Made by a program: the position numbers and the translations under genes | Shown here: piece after piece, positions 1-6,604 of the stretch | Layout: every line of letters starts with the position of its first letter | How positions within the stretch are numbered: position 1 is the first letter of the stretch | From: Halieaceae bacterium | GTDB lineage: Bacteria > Pseudomonadota > Gammaproteobacteria > Pseudomonadales > Halieaceae | Direction of reading: 5' to 3' | Length of the DNA: 12,552 bases | NCBI GenBank assembly: GCA_011523115.1 | Contig: WTHO01000099.1 | Location: forward strand, 1-12,552 | Notes under the pieces: generated by a model | What the model was told of the DNA's origin: nothing | Database searches by the model: none | What the model saw: the letters and a program-made list of their open reading frames with translations, nothing else

Positions 1-1
1 G

Positions 2-367
2 TGGAACACGCGCACCCACTCGGCCTCGGGTTTGGTCGAGCTCGTTCGATCGAGCGCGGTCTCTGAGCAGATGGCGAGTGACATGACGCTGGACTTCCTG
101 AAGGGATGGGTGCCGGAGGGCACGTCACCAATGTGCGGAAATTCCATCTGTCAGGACAGGCGCTTCATGGCGCGGCACATGCCAGCCCTCGAAAAGTACT
201 TTCATTACCGCAATCTCGACGTGAGCACGCTGAAAATACTGGCGCAGCGCTGGCGGCCGGATCTGCCGGATCTGCCCAAACAAGGTGCGCATCAGGCTCT
301 GGCAGACATCCGGGAGTCGATAGAGGAACTGCGTCATTATCGGACGCATTTTCTGCGGGTGGAGTGA
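2..367 (+). CDS. orn: oligoribonuclease, C-terminal part (5' end outside window)
   Basis: Orn is a 3'-5' exoribonuclease of the DEDDh family that degrades 2-5 nt RNA fragments and pGpG to mononucleotides in the cytoplasm. The visible 121 residues begin in frame at [13 protein letters not shown], which matches the middle of known Orn proteins (about 180 aa), so roughly the first 60 residues with the catalytic DxE pair lie upstream. Seen here: [11 protein letters not shown] with the third catalytic Asp, the [12 protein letters not shown] segment, and the final HxAxxD motif (HQALAD) supplying the catalytic His and last Asp. The frame is open to the left edge; a TTG at 32 is inside the conserved domain and is not the start. 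It ends at TGA 365-367, 51 bp from the end of the convergent queG. Identification is very secure. Confidence 0.97.
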   Translation, partial: WNTRTHSASGLVELVRSSAVSEQMASDMTLDFLKGWVPEGTSPMCGNSICQDRRFMARHMPALEKYFHYRNLDVSTLKILAQRWRPDLPDLPKQGAHQALADIRESIEELRHYRTHFLRVE

Positions 368-418
368 GCGTCTTTCTTAGCGGTGTCGGTTCGGGGGTGA
401 TCGCCCAGTGGTCCTGGT
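368..418. other. convergent orn/queG spacer
   Basis: This 51-bp gap lies between the stop codons of two convergent genes. I looked for a bidirectional terminator and found none: there is no GC-rich stem followed by a T-run on either strand. A small dyad (TGGGC 429-433 with GCCCA 438-442) sits inside the queG 3' end but has no U-tract. Termination may be Rho-dependent, or the two transcripts may overlap at their 3' ends. Confidence 0.4.
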
Positions 419-1501
419 TCAGCTGTGTTGGGCCAGCGCCCAGCGCACGTGTTCTCTTACCAGTGAAGAGGGATCATTCAGCGCTGCGGTCAGCGCGGCG
501 CTAATCTCAGGACTCGACGGTGCGTTGCCCAGTGCCACGGCGACGTTTCGGCGCCAGCACTCAAAGCCGATCCGCCTGATCGCTGATCCCTCGGTCTTTG
601 ACAAAAACGTCGCCTCGTCCCAGCTAAAGCACTCGAGCAAGCTGACGGCGTCAAGCGCGTGTCGCGGTGAGAAATCGGGCTCCGCGGTCTGCTGCGCAAA
701 TTTATTCCACGGGCATGCAATCTGGCAGTCATCGCACCCATAAATGCGATTTCCCATGGGTTTGCGAAGGGGCTCCGGTATGACGCCGTCGTATTCGATA
801 GTGAGATAAGAGATGCATTTGCGGGCATCCAGCACCCATGGGGCGGTGAATGCCTGGGTTGGACAAATATCAAGGCACGCGCGGCACGTACCGCAGTGTT
901 CGGTCCTTTGTGGCGGATCGAGCGGCAGTGGGATGTCGGTATAGATTTCACCGAGAAAGAACCACGAGCCTGCCTTGTCGTTGATCAGCATCGTGTTTTT
1001 GCCAATCCAGCCGAGCCCGGCGTTCTCCGCCAGCGCCCGCTCCATGACGGGCGCGCTGTCAACAAATGCTCGGTAGCGTCCTTTGCCCAGCTCGTTGTCT
1101 ATTCGCTTGGCCAGTTTGGCCAGACGCCCGCGCATCACTTTGTGATAGTCACGGCCCAGGGCATACCGCGAGACATAAGCCTTTTCAGCATCGGCCAGCA
1201 CCGCTTCCGGAGCCTCACCCGACGGCAGATAATCCATCCGCGCGCTGATCACGGTACAGGTGCCCGGGACCAAAGACTCGGGGCGACTGCGTTTGTCCCC
1301 GTGACCGGCCATCCAGGTCATCTCGCCGTGGTAGCCCGCGTCGAGCCACTTGGCGAGATGATCGCGGTGTTGGCCAAGGTCGACCCCGGTGAATCCCAAT
1401 GCCTGAAAACCAAGCTCAGTGCCCCAATGCCTGATGGTGGCCAAGAGGTCTCCGGTGCCCTCATCGGGCGGGCCGCTGTCATAATTCGAGCGCTCGGTCA
1501 T
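419..1501 (-). CDS. queG: epoxyqueuosine reductase QueG
   Basis: QueG reduces epoxyqueuosine to queuosine at position 34 of GUN-anticodon tRNAs, using cobalamin and two [4Fe-4S] clusters. The 360-residue product shows the N-terminal GFQALGF and YHGEMTWM segments, YVSRYALGRDYHK (about 109-121), FVDSAP (147-151) with the likely catalytic Asp148, LGWIGKN (163-169), a ferredoxin motif C203-C206-C209-C213-P, and further cluster ligands C229 and C256-DD-C259-C263-P in YGCDDCQIACPW. A HEAT-like C-terminal tail (about 290-360) includes EGSAIRRIG. I chose the ATG at 1501 because homologues begin near this point; an in-frame ATG at 1558 would add 19 unlike residues and overlap tsaE. No Shine-Dalgarno is visible before 1501. 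It is divergent from tsaE and convergent with orn. Confidence 0.96.
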   Translation of the reverse strand: MTERSNYDSGPPDEGTGDLLATIRHWGTELGFQALGFTGVDLGQHRDHLAKWLDAGYHGEMTWMAGHGDKRSRPESLVPGTCTVISARMDYLPSGEAPEAVLADAEKAYVSRYALGRDYHKVMRGRLAKLAKRIDNELGKGRYRAFVDSAPVMERALAENAGLGWIGKNTMLINDKAGSWFFLGEIYTDIPLPLDPPQRTEHCGTCRACLDICPTQAFTAPWVLDARKCISYLTIEYDGVIPEPLRKPMGNRIYGCDDCQIACPWNKFAQQTAEPDFSPRHALDAVSLLECFSWDEATFLSKTEGSAIRRIGFECWRRNVAVALGNAPSSPEISAALTAALNDPSSLVREHVRWALAQHS

Positions 1502-1507
1502 AGCCCG

Positions 1508-1513
1508 ATTGTG
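1508..1513 (-). promoter_or_regulatory. candidate queG -10 box
   Basis: Read on the minus strand this is CACAAT, four of six matches to TATAAT, ending six bases before the queG ATG at 1501. Transcription would begin at or next to the start codon, giving a leaderless or nearly leaderless mRNA, which fits the absence of a Shine-Dalgarno. No good -35 box lies at the expected distance, so the call is weak. It overlaps the candidate -35 of tsaE on the other strand. Confidence 0.25.
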
Positions 1514-1541
1514 ACAGAAGCGCGCCCTGCCGCGGTACACT
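1511..1541 (+). promoter_or_regulatory. candidate tsaE-amiB-mutL-miaA promoter
   Basis: GTGACA (1511-1516, five of six to TTGACA) is followed after 19 bases by TACACT (1536-1541, four of six to TATAAT). The predicted start of transcription, six to seven bases after the -10 box, falls on or beside the tsaE ATG at 1548. The bases before the ATG (TCCCGCC) contain no Shine-Dalgarno, so the message may be leaderless. The spacer length is longer than ideal. No other promoter-like sequence is evident before miaA's neighbourhood, so this may serve the whole tsaE-miaA group. Confidence 0.4.
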
Positions 1542-1547
1542 CCCGCC

Positions 1548-2018
1548 ATGGCTCCCACATTGACGTATCAACGCGAACTGTCACTCGCTGACGAAGCCGC
1601 CACCATGGGGTTGGGTGAGCGGCTTGCCAGGAATCTGGCTGCGCCACAGGTGATCTTTCTGCACGGTGAGTTGGGGGCAGGCAAGACCACATTCAGCCGG
1701 GGCTTTTTGCGCGGCCGCGGCCATGCGGGATCGGTGAAGAGCCCGACCTATACCCTGGTGGAGCCCTATGAAGAGACGGCGGGTGGCCCGGTTTATCATC
1801 TTGATCTTTACCGGTTGGGTGATGCGCAGGAGCTGGCATTCTTGGGTATGGAGGACTATCTGTCAGCGGGGGGCTATCTCCTGATCGAGTGGCCAGAGCG
1901 CGCGCCAAATCAACTGCCTGCACCCACCATCACCCTCTCGCTTAGCGCGTCTGGCACTGGCCGACTCGCTACGGTGTGCGCTGCTGCTGTTGACGTGTTT
2001 GACGGTTTGGCGTGCTGA
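1548..2018 (+). CDS. tsaE: tRNA t6A biosynthesis ATPase TsaE
   Basis: TsaE (formerly YjeE) is the P-loop ATPase that works with TsaB and TsaD to transfer threonylcarbamoyl to A37 of ANN-decoding tRNAs. The 156-residue protein has the Walker A loop GELGAGKTT (40-48), the switch-like SPTYTLVE (65-72), the Walker B-like strand HLDLYRL (84-90, Asp86) and the conserved EWPE (114-117), all in the order and spacing of the family (E. coli 153 aa). The ATG at 1548 gives a normal N-terminus. It is the first gene of a tight run with amiB and lies 46 bp from divergent queG. In E. coli and Pseudomonas an nnr (yjeF) gene sits between queG and tsaE; there is no room for it here. The last codons overlap possible upstream starts of amiB. 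Confidence 0.96.
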   Translation: MAPTLTYQRELSLADEAATMGLGERLARNLAAPQVIFLHGELGAGKTTFSRGFLRGRGHAGSVKSPTYTLVEPYEETAGGPVYHLDLYRLGDAQELAFLGMEDYLSAGGYLLIEWPERAPNQLPAPTITLSLSASGTGRLATVCAAAVDVFDGLAC

Positions 2019-2019
2019 G

Positions 2020-3399
2020 ATGAGGCGTGTTCGTCGCTGGGTACCGATGAACGTGCGATGCCTCAGGGCGCAGATGCTGCCCGTTCGAATTGGCGCCGCC
2101 ATCGTCGGCGTGCTTGGGAGTCTTTTTCTCCCGCCGCCGGTATTTGCGGCTGATGTCGATGCGGTGAGGTTATGGCGCGCGCCCGATCATACCCGGGTGG
2201 TGTTGGACCTCTCTGCTTCTGCGTCCTTTACCTCGTTCACCCTTGAGAACCCTGATCGGTTCGTAGTGGATCTCGCAAAGAGCCAACTGAAAACCCCACT
2301 TTCGTCACTGCCGTTAGAGGACACGCCGATCCTTCAGGTGCGCTCTGGCGTGAGGAAGGGCACCGACCTCCGATTGGTTTTCGATCTGGTCGAGAAGGTG
2401 CGGACCGCCGTCTTTATCCTGCCTCCCAACGAATCTACGGGGCATCGCATTGTCATTGATCTCTTCGACGACGCAGCGGTGGACGCATCCGAGCCGGTTT
2501 TGACTGTGGACTCCTTTGAGGCGCGTCGCGATATCGTTGTTGCCATCGACCCGGGCCATGGTGGGGAAGATCCGGGCGCGTCAGGGCCCGGAGGGCTGCG
2601 CGAAAAAACAGTCGTGCTGGACATTGCGCGGCGACTGGAGACACAGCTTGCGGGGATACCCGGGTTTCAGCCGGTGATGACCCGCACAGGTGACTATTAT
2701 GTGGCGCGCAAAAAACGCCGGGATCAGGCGCGTGCTCTCAAGGCTGACCTCTTTGTCTCGATCCACGCCGATGCGTTTACCAAACCCTCCGCCAACGGTG
2801 CTTCGGTTTATGCACTGTCGTTACGAGGCGCGACCTCAGCGACCGCTCAATACCTGGCCGACAGTGAGAATACCTCTGATTTGATCGGAGGCGTGGCGGC
2901 GAATGAGAGCGATGCCATGCTCATGGACGTTCTGGCAGACCTGTCCATGACGGCGACTTTGGACACCAGCCTCAAAATAGGCGCCTTGGTGCTCGAACAA
3001 TTGAGCGGCGTTGCGAGGTTACACAAGCGGCAGGTTGAGCAGGCAGCGTTTACGGTGCTGAAATCCGCTGACGTACCCTCCATCCTTGTCGAGACCGGTT
3101 TTATCTCCAATCCGCAGGAGGCAGAGCGACTCGCCACGCCGGCCTACCAGGATAAGTTGGCCCGCGCGATCCGGCGCGGTATTCAAAGTTGGTTCGCCCG
3201 GCAACCCCCGCCGGGCACGCTTCTCGCCTGGCAGCGCGAGCAGGGGGGTCGAGAGGTGACCATCGTAGAGGGCGACACGCTCTCCGAGATCGCTGAGCAG
3301 TTTGGCGTGTCGGTCGCGTCGATCAAAGAGACCAATGGTCTAAACCGCGACGTGATTTTTGTTGGTCAGACTTTGGTGATTCCGGAGGGGAGACCGTGA
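2020..3399 (+). CDS. amiB: N-acetylmuramoyl-L-alanine amidase AmiB with AMIN and LysM domains
   Basis: This periplasmic zinc amidase cuts the bond between MurNAc and the stem peptide to split septal peptidoglycan, normally after activation by EnvC. Counting from ATG 2020 (459 aa): an export signal with hydrophobic core about 24-42 and likely cleavage near VFA-A (43-44); an AMIN domain (about 45-150) for septal targeting; and an Amidase_3 domain from [11 protein letters not shown]. Likely zinc ligands are H180, E195 and H249 (SIHADAF); the catalytic Glu is E358 in ILVETGF. The insert 276-340 corresponds to the autoinhibitory helical region of the family. A single LysM repeat (413-456) ends the protein. 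The ATG at 2020 lies one base after the tsaE stop; ATG 2047 is an alternative that still leaves a full signal peptide. Neither has a clear Shine-Dalgarno. The gene overlaps mutL by four bases. Confidence 0.95.
   Translation: MRRVRRWVPMNVRCLRAQMLPVRIGAAIVGVLGSLFLPPPVFAADVDAVRLWRAPDHTRVVLDLSASASFTSFTLENPDRFVVDLAKSQLKTPLSSLPLEDTPILQVRSGVRKGTDLRLVFDLVEKVRTAVFILPPNESTGHRIVIDLFDDAAVDASEPVLTVDSFEARRDIVVAIDPGHGGEDPGASGPGGLREKTVVLDIARRLETQLAGIPGFQPVMTRTGDYYVARKKRRDQARALKADLFVSIHADAFTKPSANGASVYALSLRGATSATAQYLADSENTSDLIGGVAANESDAMLMDVLADLSMTATLDTSLKIGALVLEQLSGVARLHKRQVEQAAFTVLKSADVPSILVETGFISNPQEAERLATPAYQDKLARAIRRGIQSWFARQPPPGTLLAWQREQGGREVTIVEGDTLSEIAEQFGVSVASIKETNGLNRDVIFVGQTLVIPEGRP
3384..3392 (+). 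promoter_or_regulatory. mutL ribosome binding site
   Basis: GGAGGGGAG sits three bases before the GTG at 3396, with the AGG core at a workable distance, inside the end of amiB. It supports the GTG start that overlaps the amiB stop (GTGA), a typical arrangement for translational coupling. Confidence 0.7.
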
Positions 3400-5210
3400 T
3401 CCGCATTCTCGAGCCACGGCTTGCCAACCAGATCGCAGCCGGGGAGGTGGTTGAGAGACCGGCTTCGGTGGTGAAGGAGGCCGTAGAGAATAGTTTGGAT
3501 GCGGGCGCGAGGCGGATCGATATTGATATTGAGGCCGGCGGCACGCGGCTGATCCGGATTCGGGACGATGGTCGTGGTATTGCAGGACGCGATTTGTTCC
3601 TTGCGCTGGCCCGCCATGCCACCAGCAAGATCAGTAGCATTGAAGACCTCGAGGCCGTCGGCTCTCTAGGATTTCGTGGCGAGGCGCTCGCGTCCATTGC
3701 GTCGGTGTCGCGCTTAACGTTGACCTCCAACACCGCGGAGGGGTCGGCAGAGGGCCAGCAAGCACAGTGTGATGGCCGCGATATGGCCGTCTCTGTGGCG
3801 CCCGCTCCCCACCCCCGGGGTACAACGCTCGAAGTGCGGGACTTGTTCTATAACACGCCAGCGCGTCGCAAGTTTCTGCGGACTGAAAAAACCGAGTTTG
3901 GCCATTTGCACGAGGTCATCAAACGTCAGGCATTGTCTCGACCCGACGTCACTTTTACTTTGCGTCATAACGGCAAACAGTCGCTGCAGCTCAATGCTGC
4001 GGATTCTGAGTCGGAGCAGAGGCGGCGGGTGGCGAACATTTGCGGCGTCGAATTCAGTGAGCACGCTGTCCCCATTGAGCGGCAGGCAGGTTCTTTTCGC
4101 TTGTGGGGTTGGGTCGCCGAGCCGACGTTCTCCAGAAGTCAGGCTGATCTGCAATATTTTTTTGTGAATGGTCGTGTCATCCGGGACAAGCTGGTGACCC
4201 ATGCTATTCGTCAGGCCTATCGTGACGTGTTGTTCCATGGTCGGCATCCGGCATTTGTCTTGTTCTTTGAACTGGATCCGGCTGGCGTGGATGTCAATGT
4301 GCATCCCACCAAGCACGAGGTGCGTTTTCGTGACAGTCGCGGGGTTCATGATTTTCTCTTTGGCACCTTGTCGCGCGCGCTGGCGGATGTTCGCCCGGGG
4401 CAACCCGCCGCTTCGGTAGCCGAACCTATTCAGGAGGCCATGCCCGATCAACTGGGTATCGGACTGGCAACCGGTGGTCTGCCGAATCAACCTACGCCGG
4501 CTTCCAACCCAGCGGCAGTCTCTATGGGTGCTATTTCAGGCCGCCCATCATCAGCGGTGGCGGCTGCATTCGGTGGCTGGCCGAGGCGGGAAGATACTGC
4601 TCTGTCCGAGCCCGGGTCTGGGGATGTCCCGCCGCTGGGTTTCGCAGTGGCTCAGCTGCACGGCGTCTACATTCTCGCGGAGAATCAGCACGGCCTCGTG
4701 CTGGTCGATATGCATGCAGCGCACGAGCGCATTACCTACGAGCGTCTGAAACGGGCCCGCGATGGGGGCGGCATCACTCGCCAACCACTTCTGGTTCCCG
4801 TCACACTGGCAGTCTCGAGTCGCGAAGCTGCGATTGCCGCTGAGCAAGCTGATGACTTGGCATCTCTGGGGCTCCTGATTGAAGCGGTTGGTGAAGAAGC
4901 CGTGGTCTGTCGAGAGCTCCCCGCCGCGCTCAAGGATGCCGACGTTGAAGCACTGGTGAGAGACGTTTTGGGAGATCTTTTGGAATTTGGCACCAGTGAT
5001 CGCGTTGCCAGTTCACTCGACGAGTTACTGTCGACGCTGGCGTGCCACACCTCGGTTCGCGCCAACAGAAGGTTGACCTTGCCGGAGATGAACGCGCTAC
5101 TTCGCGACATGGAGGAGACCGAGCGGTCGGGTCAATGTAACCATGGTCGGCCGACATGGACCCAGCTGGATATGACTGACCTGGACAAGCTCTTCTTGCG
5201 CGGCCGATAG
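3396..5210 (+). CDS. mutL: DNA mismatch repair protein MutL, endonuclease type
   Basis: MutL links mismatch recognition by MutS to strand incision and excision. The 604-residue protein has an N-terminal GHKL ATPase: E28 (general base) and N32 in [13 protein letters not shown]57 in RDDGRGI, GFRGEAL (92-98) and [10 protein letters not shown] (151-160), then the transducer domain to about 333 with [12 protein letters not shown] (300-311). A low-complexity linker (about 334-412) leads to the C-terminal dimerisation domain. That domain contains [12 protein letters not shown] (438-449), a DxHA(X)2E(X)4E metal-binding motif, the clamp-binding-like QPLLVP (463-468), ACHTSVRA (549-556) and GQCNHGRPT (579-587). 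E. coli MutL lacks these nuclease motifs; Pseudomonas MutL has them. The start is GTG 3396, with a strong Shine-Dalgarno and overlapping the amiB stop. Confidence 0.97.
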   Translation: MIRILEPRLANQIAAGEVVERPASVVKEAVENSLDAGARRIDIDIEAGGTRLIRIRDDGRGIAGRDLFLALARHATSKISSIEDLEAVGSLGFRGEALASIASVSRLTLTSNTAEGSAEGQQAQCDGRDMAVSVAPAPHPRGTTLEVRDLFYNTPARRKFLRTEKTEFGHLHEVIKRQALSRPDVTFTLRHNGKQSLQLNAADSESEQRRRVANICGVEFSEHAVPIERQAGSFRLWGWVAEPTFSRSQADLQYFFVNGRVIRDKLVTHAIRQAYRDVLFHGRHPAFVLFFELDPAGVDVNVHPTKHEVRFRDSRGVHDFLFGTLSRALADVRPGQPAASVAEPIQEAMPDQLGIGLATGGLPNQPTPASNPAAVSMGAISGRPSSAVAAAFGGWPRREDTALSEPGSGDVPPLGFAVAQLHGVYILAENQHGLVLVDMHAAHERITYERLKRARDGGGITRQPLLVPVTLAVSSREAAIAAEQADDLASLGLLIEAVGEEAVVCRELPAALKDADVEALVRDVLGDLLEFGTSDRVASSLDELLSTLACHTSVRANRRLTLPEMNALLRDMEETERSGQCNHGRPTWTQLDMTDLDKLFLRGR

Positions 5211-5212
5211 CC

Positions 5213-6196
5213 ATGTCAGAGCGCATTTTGGCCTTGATGGGCCCGACGGCCTCGGGAAAATCCTCTCTAGCGGAGAGATTGGCCGAGCGCTTTGATGGTG
5301 AATTGATCAGTGTCGACTCGGCACTGGTCTATCGTGGTCTGTCCATCGGTGCTGCAAAGCCTGACTATCCGCATCATCTTGTTCATCTGCGCGACCCGGT
5401 GGACCCTTACACCGCGGCTGACTTTGCCCGTGATGCGAAGCGCTGTATGGAGGAGATCATCGCGCGGGGGCGACGCCCCATCCTTGTGGGCGGCAGCATG
5501 CTGTACTTCAGAGCGCTGATTCATGGCTTGGATGACATACCCGCCATTGACCCGGCCATTCGCACAGCGATTGAAAATGAGGCGCGAGAAGTGGGCTGGC
5601 CGGCACAGCATAGGGAGCTCGCACAGGTTGATCCCGCCAGCGCGGCGCAACTTCACCCGAATCACAGTCAGCGTATCTGTAGAGCGCTGGAGGTGTATCG
5701 TGGCACCGGTGTACCGCTCAGTGCCTGGCAGCGCGGTGAGGCGATCTCGCAAGCGGATCAATTTGAATGTATCGCGCTGTGCACGGAGCCAAGGGCGGCA
5801 TTGCACCGCCGAATCGAGCACCGGCTTGATGGCATGTTTGCCGAGGGCCTCATTGATGAAGTGCGGGCGCTGATGGCTCGCGGAGACTGTCACAGCGATC
5901 TGCCCGCCATCCGCGCGGTGGGTTACCGCCAGGTTTGGGCTTATCTGCAGGGTGAGTTTGACTTACCCACCTGCAGAGAAAAGGTGCTGGTTGCTACCCG
6001 CCAACTCGCGAAGCGGCAGCTGACCTGGCTGCGCAGTTGGCCTGATTTGACTTGGATTATCACGGACGACGCAGGGCGCCTGATCCAAGTAGACAAAACC
6101 GCGATAGAACCCTTGAAAACTGACGAAAATAACGAAATCGCAGCGGTCGAGCCTGTCTGGGCTGACCGCATAGAATCGCTTATGCGGAACTTTTAG
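5213..6196 (+). CDS. miaA: tRNA dimethylallyltransferase MiaA
   Basis: MiaA transfers dimethylallyl from DMAPP to N6 of A37 in UNN-decoding tRNAs, giving i6A (later ms2i6A). The 327-residue product has the P-loop GPTASGKS (10-17), the catalytic Asp35 in SVDSALVY, VGGSMLYF (92-99), HSQRICRALEV (151-161), RAVGYRQ (234-240) and ATRQLAKRQLTWLR (261-274). Two oddities: the stretch after GAAKP (46-50) runs directly to YPHHL, about six residues shorter than in E. coli, and the tail after residue 274 is about 24 residues longer, ending in a charged, AT-richer segment. The ATG lies two bases after the mutL stop with no clear Shine-Dalgarno, so translation is probably coupled to mutL. Hfq promoters are known to lie inside miaA in E. 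coli. Confidence 0.96.
   Translation: MSERILALMGPTASGKSSLAERLAERFDGELISVDSALVYRGLSIGAAKPDYPHHLVHLRDPVDPYTAADFARDAKRCMEEIIARGRRPILVGGSMLYFRALIHGLDDIPAIDPAIRTAIENEAREVGWPAQHRELAQVDPASAAQLHPNHSQRICRALEVYRGTGVPLSAWQRGEAISQADQFECIALCTEPRAALHRRIEHRLDGMFAEGLIDEVRALMARGDCHSDLPAIRAVGYRQVWAYLQGEFDLPTCREKVLVATRQLAKRQLTWLRSWPDLTWIITDDAGRLIQVDKTAIEPLKTDENNEIAAVEPVWADRIESLMRNF
6171..6176 (+). promoter_or_regulatory. candidate -10 box inside the miaA 3' end
   Basis: TAGAAT matches TATAAT at five of six positions. A poor -35 (TCGAGC, 6147-6152, three of six) lies 18 bases upstream. It is one of two identical TAGAAT hexamers 44 bp apart before hfq (the other at 6215-6220). In E. coli several hfq promoters lie in this place, which is why I list it, but the sequence support alone is weak. 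Confidence 0.2.
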
Positions 6197-6214
6197 GTGA
6201 CGCAACAATCGTAG

Positions 6215-6220
6215 TAGAAT
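6215..6220 (+). promoter_or_regulatory. candidate hfq -10 box in miaA-hfq spacer
   Basis: TAGAAT (five of six to TATAAT) lies 18 bp after the miaA stop. A -35 is not obvious: TTTAGG at 6192-6197 is a poor match at a 17-bp spacing. Transcription from it would start near 6226-6228, exactly at the left arm of the hairpin 6227-6244, giving an approximately 95-nt hfq leader that opens with a stem-loop. Confidence 0.35.
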
Positions 6221-6226
6221 ATGGAC

Positions 6227-6249
6227 ACTCCACTGCGGTGGAGTTTTTT
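6227..6249 (+). terminator. intrinsic terminator after miaA (or 5' stem-loop of the hfq leader)
   Basis: ACTCCAC (6227-6233) and GTGGAGT (6238-6244) form a perfect 7-bp stem around a TGCG loop, followed directly by a run of six T (6244-6249). This is a good intrinsic terminator for transcripts coming out of miaA. Some readthrough is likely because hfq is often also transcribed from upstream. It lies immediately after the TAGAAT box at 6215-6220, so the same sequence could also form a protective 5' hairpin on the hfq mRNA. Confidence 0.7.
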
Positions 6250-6261
6250 GTCGCTACTCTA

Positions 6262-6298
6262 TTGGCGACCGTTATGCGCTTCTCGTGAAGAGCGCCAA
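6262..6298 (+). other. hfq leader with two mutually exclusive hairpins
   Basis: Two stems can form but share bases. The outer one pairs TTGGCG (6262-6267) with CGCCAA (6293-6298). The inner one pairs GCGC+TCT (6276-6279, 6281-6283) with AGA+GCGC (6289-6295), bulging T6280 with loop 6284-6288. Both use 6293-6295, so only one can exist at a time. They end 13 bases before the hfq Shine-Dalgarno. In E. coli, Hfq represses its own translation by binding its leader; whether this leader does so is inference. Confidence 0.35.
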
Positions 6299-6310
6299 CT
6301 TTGACTGAGA

Positions 6311-6316
6311 AAGGAG
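6311..6316 (+). promoter_or_regulatory. hfq ribosome binding site
   Basis: AAGGAG lies five bases before the ATG at 6322. It settles the hfq start: the frame is open from a TTG at 6301, but that codon lies upstream of the binding site and the Hfq family begins at the ATG. Confidence 0.85.
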
Positions 6317-6321
6317 TACCC

Positions 6322-6567
6322 ATGTCAAAAGGGCATACCCTACAAGACCCTTACCTCAACGCCCTGCGCAAGGAAAGAGTCCCCGTATCCATCTATTTGG
6401 TCAACGGCATCAAGCTTCAGGGTCAGATCGAGTCCTTTGACCAATTTGTCGTATTGCTGAAGAACACGGTCTCGCAGATGGTTTACAAGCATGCCATCTC
6501 TACCGTCGTGCCTGCGCGTAATGTGCGGCTTCCGGCCGCAGACGGCGAGGCCTCAGCTGAAGACTGA
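6322..6567 (+). CDS. hfq: RNA chaperone Hfq
   Basis: Hfq is the hexameric Sm-like RNA chaperone that pairs small RNAs with mRNAs. The 81-residue protein begins [20 protein letters not shown], with the proximal-face uridine-binding Q8 and rim arginines around 16-19, then the Sm1 fold ([19 protein letters not shown]) and the Sm2 motif [10 protein letters not shown] (about 55-64) with the K56-H57 pair. The acidic C-terminal tail (about 71-81, rich in A, D, E) is short compared with E. coli (102 aa), and like Pseudomonas Hfq (82 aa). The start is fixed by AAGGAG at 6311-6316. hfq lies downstream of miaA across a terminator-bearing spacer and 37 bp before hflX, so hfq-hflX are likely co-transcribed. 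Confidence 0.98.
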   Translation: MSKGHTLQDPYLNALRKERVPVSIYLVNGIKLQGQIESFDQFVVLLKNTVSQMVYKHAISTVVPARNVRLPAADGEASAED

Positions 6568-6573
6568 TAACGC

Positions 6574-6593
6574 TGTGCCGCACTTGGGGCACA
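6574..6593 (+). other. small hairpin between hfq and hflX
   Basis: TGTGCC (6574-6579) can pair with GGCACA (6588-6593) around an 8-base loop. The next T-run (six T, 6608-6613) lies 14 bases further and inside the first codons of hflX, so this is not a standard intrinsic terminator. It could influence hfq mRNA 3' ends or hflX translation. No clear Shine-Dalgarno precedes the hflX GTG. Confidence 0.3.
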
Positions 6594-6604
6594 ACTGATC
6601 GATC

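Noticed and set aside
147..166. Cys next to the catalytic Asp region of Orn (SICQDRRF instead of SIGQDRRF)
   Set aside because: The same Cys is, to my knowledge, normal in Pseudomonas-type Orn proteins, so it is not unusual.
429..442. Hairpin TGGGC-CAGC-GCCCA as an orn or queG terminator
   Set aside because: It lies inside the queG coding sequence, the stem is only 5 bp and no T-run follows on either strand.
1502..1558. A 19-residue N-terminal extension of QueG from an in-frame ATG at 1558
   Set aside because: It would overlap the tsaE start and has no resemblance to QueG N-termini; homologues fit the ATG at 1501.
896..1591. A 231-codon open frame on the plus strand, antisense to queG
   Set aside because: It is a shadow of the high-GC queG gene; its translation shows no recognisable domain, and queG motifs on the other strand are unambiguous.
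3714..4490. A 258-codon open frame on the minus strand inside mutL
   Set aside because: Antisense shadow of mutL with no recognisable motif and no ribosome-binding context that I can see.
6112..6118. CTTGAAA, a perfect heat-shock (sigma-32) -35 sequence inside the miaA end
   Set aside because: No CCCCATnT-like -10 lies at the required distance, so a heat-shock promoter cannot be supported, although E. coli has one for hfq in a similar place.
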